A stretch of 42,888 bases of DNA from a virus, in IMG/VR virus record IMGVR_UViG_3300042400_000575, positions 1 through 42,888 of that record; one strand, given 5' to 3'. Made by a program: the position numbers and the translations under genes. Below the pieces are notes generated by a model. That model was given only the letters and a program-made list of their open reading frames with translations, searched no databases and was not told the origin of the DNA. Numbering within the stretch: position 1 is the first letter of the stretch; each line of letters opens with the position of its first letter. Below, in pieces: positions 38,960-42,888 of this stretch.

Positions 38960-39594
38960 CACACACCACCAAAAGCTAAGCTGTAATTATCTCTATCTTC
39001 ATCCTTAACCCATCCAAACTTATATGAGCCAACAGTAATTAGAAACAAGTTCTTATCAGTAGGACTCTTCTCATATTGGAAGTAACGGAAGTTGTATGCT
39101 GTATTTCTCCAAGTCCATTGAGTAGTAGCTCCAAAGTGGAAGTTGCTGGTAATGCTGTCACCTAAGTCAAACGTATTACCGTATGCTTTACGTTCAGCAC
39201 CTTTTAGCAACCATACCCAAAACCAACCCTCACTACGTAATCTAACTACATGACCAAAGTCAAACGTATCATCATTACAATCGTCATCAAGCCATCCCCA
39301 TATCAACCAATAGACTAGCTTGTACTCAATCCAAGACACATTGCGTTTCTTGATATAGCCACCAGTAGTGCCGTGATATGGGCGAATATAGTAGTATTTC
39401 CACAGTTGCTGATTTTCGATAGGTCGCTCTAGAAGTCGTTGCAGATATACACCGTTTTGTAGCACATAGTTGTACACAGTGTTTCTAGCATACTTGCGAA
39501 ATGGTAGTGCTACGTATATCCACACTAATCCAAATACCTTACGGAAGAGTGTGAACAGTAGGATTGATGTGTATTCTAGGTATTTCATTTCCAT
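38959..39594 (-). CDS. Aromatic-rich membrane-associated protein (DUF7338-like)
   Basis: 211 aa. An N-terminal hydrophobic region (TSILLFTLFRKVFGLVWIYVALPFRKYARN) then very Trp/Tyr-rich sequence with GWFWVWLLKGAERKAYGNTFDLGD. A phage family of this type exists (I believe DUF7338) with unknown function. The start overlaps the previous stop. Confidence 0.6.
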   Translation of the reverse strand: MEMKYLEYTSILLFTLFRKVFGLVWIYVALPFRKYARNTVYNYVLQNGVYLQRLLERPIENQQLWKYYYIRPYHGTTGGYIKKRNVSWIEYKLVYWLIWGWLDDDCNDDTFDFGHVVRLRSEGWFWVWLLKGAERKAYGNTFDLGDSITSNFHFGATTQWTWRNTAYNFRYFQYEKSPTDKNLFLITVGSYKFGWVKDEDRDNYSLAFGGV

Positions 39595-40025
39595 CTACCT
39601 ACTGCTATATAAGAAGGCTTTGAATTAGACCCAGTTGTAGCTGCCATAATAACTGATATGTAGCCAGTTGTTGTAGGGGTTCCACTAATTACAGCCCACG
39701 AAAACCCTATCAGAGCATCATAGCATCCAACAGATATAGATGGTACTGAGATAAATGTAGCTGGAAAAGTAATGCTCAAGCCAGAGGAGTAAAATAGAGA
39801 GCCAGTTGCAGAATTTGCTGTCTGAATAGTAGCTAGTCTATTGTGGCATATCATAGTCCCATCTGAGTATTTTATAGCTGTCCCATTTGAGTTTACTATT
39901 GTTTCTGCATCTAGTGCCATAGTCCCACTTGTAGTAGGCAATGCTATATTTACGTTAGCAGTAGGATTACTTTGATTTAGATTTGTGCTGAATGTACCAG
40001 CATCATTTTTTAGTGATATGCTCAT
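39585..40025 (-). CDS. Small tail fibre / tip protein
   Basis: 146 aa. MSISLKNDAGTFSTNLNQSN, then AIKYSDGTMICHNRLATIQT, a strand motif (SDGTMIC) common near the C terminus of phage tail fibres, and a Ser/Thr/Gly-rich beta body ending YIAVGRWK. Probably a trimeric tip or receptor-contact protein. Confidence 0.65.
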   Translation of the reverse strand: MSISLKNDAGTFSTNLNQSNPTANVNIALPTTSGTMALDAETIVNSNGTAIKYSDGTMICHNRLATIQTANSATGSLFYSSGLSITFPATFISVPSISVGCYDALIGFSWAVISGTPTTTGYISVIMAATTGSNSKPSYIAVGRWK

Positions 40026-40026
40026 G

Positions 40027-40524
40027 TTATGCTCCTATATAGTGTGCTTGGAAGTATGTTATATCAGGTCTTCCACTAACTGTTGATAATGTACTTCCGC
40101 TTGTTTGATACCCATAAAACTCAATATAATCAGTTGTTCCATTAAGGTATATAATACAACTAACAAGGGGGGTATGACTTACCCCATTACAATATAAAGC
40201 AATAGCCTTATGTTGCACCCCATTCTTATAAATTGTAGCTTGGCTGTTGCCTGTTAATGCTGGAAAGGTTATAGCTCCACTTACTTGATAATATCCAGCT
40301 TTTTGAGGTGTGAATCTATAATTAGTTGTTGCATCATAAGAATTTGTAGTATCAAATTCTTTTATATTAAATACTATTTTTGTTACTACAGCATTTAGAC
40401 AGGACGTACTTCCGTTCTGATAAGCACTAAACATAGGTTTAACACTTAGATTCAAATCAGCATCTTCTACTACTCCACTCTGTACCATGCTCACACCAGT
40501 ATCACCATTTAGTATAAGACTCAT
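40027..40524 (-). CDS. Small tail protein with C1q/TNF-like jelly-roll domain
   Basis: 165 aa. MSLILNGDTGVSMVQSGVVE, then PMFSAYQNGSTSC...KIVFNIKEFDTTNSYD...YRFTPQKAGYYQVSGAITF: the F-D...Y-x-F-T-P-x-x-x-G-x-Y signature of C1q-like jelly rolls, often used as receptor-binding heads in phage tails. One-base spacing to the next gene. Confidence 0.7.
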   Translation of the reverse strand: MSLILNGDTGVSMVQSGVVEDADLNLSVKPMFSAYQNGSTSCLNAVVTKIVFNIKEFDTTNSYDATTNYRFTPQKAGYYQVSGAITFPALTGNSQATIYKNGVQHKAIALYCNGVSHTPLVSCIIYLNGTTDYIEFYGYQTSGSTLSTVSGRPDITYFQAHYIGA

Positions 40525-40937
40525 ACCACTACCTCCATCATAATAATTACACCTAGAGCTTGTATACTCAATGCTAGTGCTTCTTTAAGTTCATCCAGTG
40601 TTACCATAGCCACTGAGTTATCTGCAAGCTTCCAGTATGTTTCTGTTATCCCTACAACATCAGCACTCATAATGGCTGATACCATACGTTGTTGGTCTAT
40701 GTCTCTACCATCAAACACTTTACCTGATGTAGTCGTTACAGTGATTTGCTGTAGTGCTTGTAGCTTTGCCTCTTTAGCTTCCTGTATAGTTTTAAGTGCT
40801 TCTTGTACAGTTGCTTCAGCATCTACTAAGTCCATCTCATCATTAGTAAGTGTTCTCCACTCCCCATTATCTAATACAACCCATTCAGTTGTAAAACCTA
40901 CTTGTAATCCAGTTACTTTATTAATTAATTGTTTCAT
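40521..40937 (-). CDS. Tail fibre assembly-like protein (DUF4376-like)
   Basis: 138 aa, GGAGAAATTAA before the ATG at 40937. Helical middle (ATVQEALKTIQEAKEAKLQA), then FDGRDIDQQRMVSAIMSADVVGITETYWKLADNSVAMVTLDELKEAL, which is the DUF4376 pattern (DGRxxDQQR, WxLxDN, V-T-x-DEL). Such proteins follow receptor-binding genes and probably help fold or attach them. Confidence 0.75.
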   Translation of the reverse strand: MKQLINKVTGLQVGFTTEWVVLDNGEWRTLTNDEMDLVDAEATVQEALKTIQEAKEAKLQALQQITVTTTSGKVFDGRDIDQQRMVSAIMSADVVGITETYWKLADNSVAMVTLDELKEALALSIQALGVIIMMEVVV

Positions 40938-40963
40938 TTAATTTCTCCATTCGCTTTCGCTCA

Positions 40964-42058
40964 TTACGCAAGTTCCAAGTGATCACAGGCGAAACGACAA
41001 CCGATGCCCCAAACCGAATACCAAACGTTGACGCCCCAATAAGACGCGCGCGAACCGGAGCTCGAAGTGTCGTCACGATGGCCGCCGAAGACAGCCGCTG
41101 TTGGTCCGTATTGATACGCATAGAGCGATCCTCGACCTTCGGTCTCAGTATGGTATGCCCATCCTGTACCGTCTGGGCGCATATGTAAATCTTTGCCCCA
41201 AATCCATTGACACCCGGTAGCCATACAGATCCCAAACTTTGAGGTGTAATTGGCGAGATGCTGAGTGATGCCGGTATCGGCAGTTGAAGCGGATGATGCT
41301 TCTAGAACCCCATAAGCAATAGCGACGAACTCGTTATAAGAGATCAAGTCTTTGCTATGCGCTTTGGCGACTTCTGCCGCCTCGAACCATGTGAACGTAC
41401 CATACGTGACCGAACCATCCCCACCATAAAAGAGTGGAATTTTCGGATAGTTACGGCCGTTTGATACCGTACCACCTGCAATAGTTTTACCCGCTGCAGA
41501 TGTTCCATAGGTATGGTGATCGACATTACACAAATAGAGGTCATACCATCGACCGAAGATATATGCCATACCAGACGGATCACAGATAGGGCGGAACTTC
41601 AAATCCCAGAATGAATACTGGTTAATCCCTGCGATTTTTGTTGCATCAGCGGAAGTAATGTTATTGATCGCGGTGAATGCTTCAGGAATAACACCATAAT
41701 GAAACCCACCTATTTGGCGAGAGTTCACAGTAGTGTATCCAGTAGGATTTGTAGCATTGGCAGAGATGATAAACCCACCCGCTTCTAGAGCATAGACGTA
41801 GTAATCCGTTCCTGCGGCTTTAGCACCTGTATCGAGTGCGCCTACTCCTACGCTGTTAAGTGAGAGAGTATATGCTGTAGTTGCTACTGATATGCACTTA
41901 CTGTTTACCATAACAGCTGTACCTACTGGAATAGTAATAGAAGATACAGAAGCTTTGCTAAATAGTGGAGCACCTATAAAAGGCTTCTTCAACACACTAC
42001 CTATTGGCTCACCATTAGCATTTATTACACCATTATTATTTACACCTATACTTGCCAT
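40964..42058 (-). CDS. Receptor-binding protein with DGR-target-like C-type lectin domain
   Basis: 364 aa. N-terminal ~100 residues are fibre-like (MASIGVNNNGVINANGEPIG...). From about residue 150 the sequence becomes a formylglycine-enzyme/C-type-lectin-type domain: SFWDLKFRPICDPSGMAYI, NGRNYPKIPLFYGGDG, LISYNEFVAIAYGV, then CQWIWGKDLHMRPDGT, FGGHRDD, GSRASYWGVNVWYSVWGIG and FACDHLELA at the very end. The aromatic- and Ser-rich stretch before a CDHL end is the pattern of variable regions in diversity-generating retroelement targets. This gene is far richer in G+C than all neighbours, so it was probably acquired. No reverse transcriptase or template repeat is in the window. Confidence 0.75.
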   Translation of the reverse strand: MASIGVNNNGVINANGEPIGSVLKKPFIGAPLFSKASVSSITIPVGTAVMVNSKCISVATTAYTLSLNSVGVGALDTGAKAAGTDYYVYALEAGGFIISANATNPTGYTTVNSRQIGGFHYGVIPEAFTAINNITSADATKIAGINQYSFWDLKFRPICDPSGMAYIFGRWYDLYLCNVDHHTYGTSAAGKTIAGGTVSNGRNYPKIPLFYGGDGSVTYGTFTWFEAAEVAKAHSKDLISYNEFVAIAYGVLEASSASTADTGITQHLANYTSKFGICMATGCQWIWGKDLHMRPDGTGWAYHTETEGRGSLYAYQYGPTAAVFGGHRDDTSSSGSRASYWGVNVWYSVWGIGCRFACDHLELA

Positions 42059-42888
42059 TATACTACCACCAATCTGCTATTTGCACTTATTGTTAAATCA
42101 ACACCAGCATTTATTGTTAAATCCCCATTAGCATCACCTACTACTAGAGCAGACTTACCAGCTGGAATAGTGTAGTTCGTAGTGACTACATACTCATTTT
42201 CATTGAACACATTATCAGTACCACCACCAGTAGCTCCACCACCTACAGAACCCCATGCTCCATTAACATATGCTTCCATAGCTAATAGTTCTGAGTTGTA
42301 TCTCATATAACCGTTTACTGGACTTACTGGACGTTGTGCTGTTGTACCAGCTGGCATTACTGATGCACCAGTTGCATCAGTTCTTGGAGTAGCAAACGCT
42401 GTAGTAGCTAGTTGAGTTGAGTTTACTGTAGTAGCTGCAGTTGGAGCTGTTGGCGTTCCAGTTAGTGCTGGACTTGCTAGAGGTGCTCTACTAGTATCCG
42501 TAGGATGTACATGATCAGCTCTTGCGAAAGTCGTTAAAGTTCCTACTGCCTGTGTTCCATTCATCTTGATATCAGTAGCAGTAGCTGTAAAGTTCGTTGG
42601 ATGTACGTGGTCTTGTCTAGCTACTGCTGTACTTGTTCCTACTGCAGCAGTAACTGCAGGAGCTACTGGAGCTACAGAAGCAAGACCAGTAATAGAATTG
42701 AAACTTGTACCAGTGTAAGCATTTGCTGCGTTAAGCGCATTAGCAGTAGTTGCTGTTGTAGCAGTTGCTGCATTACCTGTAATTGTTGTCTGAAGAGGAT
42801 GTACGTGATCTGCTCTAGCGACAGTTGTACTAGTACCAACAGCGGCGGTACCAGCAACAACAGGTGCAGTTGAACTTAAAGCTGTAAT
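42058..42888 (-). CDS. Tail fibre protein, C-terminal part (runs off the right edge)
   Basis: 276 codons open from base 42888 to the stop at 42058; the ATG at 42564 is internal. It reads ITALSSTAPVVAGTAAVGTS, three DHVHP-containing modules, the TSRAPLASPALTGTPTAP...TTAFA module (within the 99-bp repeat), then a Gly-rich hinge and a beta end (YTIPAGKSALVVGDANGDLT...NSRLVVV). In frame with the left-edge piece (1-1116) if the molecule is circular. Its stop shares a base with the start of the receptor-binding gene. Confidence 0.85.
   Translation of the reverse strand: MTALSSTAPVVAGTAAVGTSTTVARADHVHPLQTTITGNAATATTATTANALNAANAYTGTSFNSITGLASVAPVAPAVTAAVGTSTAVARQDHVHPTNFTATATDIKMNGTQAVGTLTTFARADHVHPTDTSRAPLASPALTGTPTAPTAATTVNSTQLATTAFATPRTDATGASVMPAGTTAQRPVSPVNGYMRYNSELLAMEAYVNGAWGSVGGGATGGGTDNVFNENEYVVTTNYTIPAGKSALVVGDANGDLTINAGVDLTISANSRLVVV
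42391..42489. repeat. 99-bp exact direct repeat, copy 2
   Basis: Identical to bases 1-99. It lies 399 bases from the right end, inside the tail-fibre frame, with different flanking sequence from copy 1. Confidence 0.95.

Noticed and set aside
40964-41230. Complete diversity-generating retroelement
   Set aside because: No reverse transcriptase-like protein (no YxDD motif) and no second GC-rich copy that could be a template repeat anywhere in the window.
42601-42873. Cys-rich + strand frame opposite the fibre gene
   Set aside because: It is the antisense of Thr/Ala codons in the repetitive fibre sequence and has no ribosome site.

Overview
The window reads as a tailed-phage genome of the siphovirus type, AT-rich (clearly under 40% GC by eye) apart from one GC-rich island in a tail gene. 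It has a complete head, neck, tail, lysis and replication gene set. I see no integrase, no repressor cluster, no host housekeeping genes and no CRISPR array, so a virulent life cycle is the simplest reading. The host cannot be named. Several promoters are an extended -10 (TGnTATAAT or close variants) with a weak or absent -35. That is typical of Campylobacterota sigma-70 promoters, but the assignment is low confidence.

The two ends are probably joined in the real molecule. The tail-fibre gene starting at 1116 (- strand) runs off base 1 without a stop. The - strand at base 42888 is already open in the continuing frame and carries the same kind of tail-fibre modules. On a circle the genome has just two arms. 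The - strand arm runs from 17237 down through 1 and on from 42888 to 37177: terminase, portal, scaffold, capsid, neck, tail tube, tail chaperones, tape measure, tail tip, tail fibres, then lysis. The + strand arm runs from 17313 to 37174: early, replication and nucleotide genes. The arms diverge at about 17.24-17.31 kb and converge at 37.17 kb, where both last stop codons lie in one 16-bp palindrome.

- Strand arm in detail: small genes 17.24-16.62; large terminase 16.63-15.33; DUF4055-type portal; scaffold-like protein; major capsid protein; adaptor, neck and terminator proteins 11.86-10.13; tail tube; chaperones G and G-T, linked by a GGGAAAC -1 frameshift with a downstream hairpin; a 2093-aa tape measure protein; two tail-tip proteins; and a modular tail fibre with DHVHP repeats. 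Then come a C-type-lectin-like receptor-binding protein resembling targets of diversity-generating retroelements (42.06-40.96), a DUF4376-like assembly protein, two small tip proteins, and a lysis cassette of M15-type endolysin, holin and overlapping spanins.

+ Strand arm in detail: two leftmost genes; a roughly 650-base gap full of hairpins (candidate origin or RNA region); many small overlapping early genes; a MoxR-like ATPase split inside its Walker A motif by a group I intron that carries an HNH endonuclease; a RecB-like nuclease; a ribbon-helix-helix regulator; a primase/ATPase; a Sak4-like annealing ATPase with its SSB-like partner; a GIY-YIG-type nuclease; a membrane-anchored transglycosylase that needs a -1 frameshift; ThyX; a second structured non-coding region (34.18-34.65); and a MazG-like protein. 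Two more HNH genes sit at 27.3 and 36.0 kb. All three HNH genes have the same TGGTATAAT promoter element. The one at 27.3 kb has a pseudoknot-capable leader that masks its ribosome binding site, and the one at 36.0 kb is followed by a second copy of the MazG gene's 3' end.
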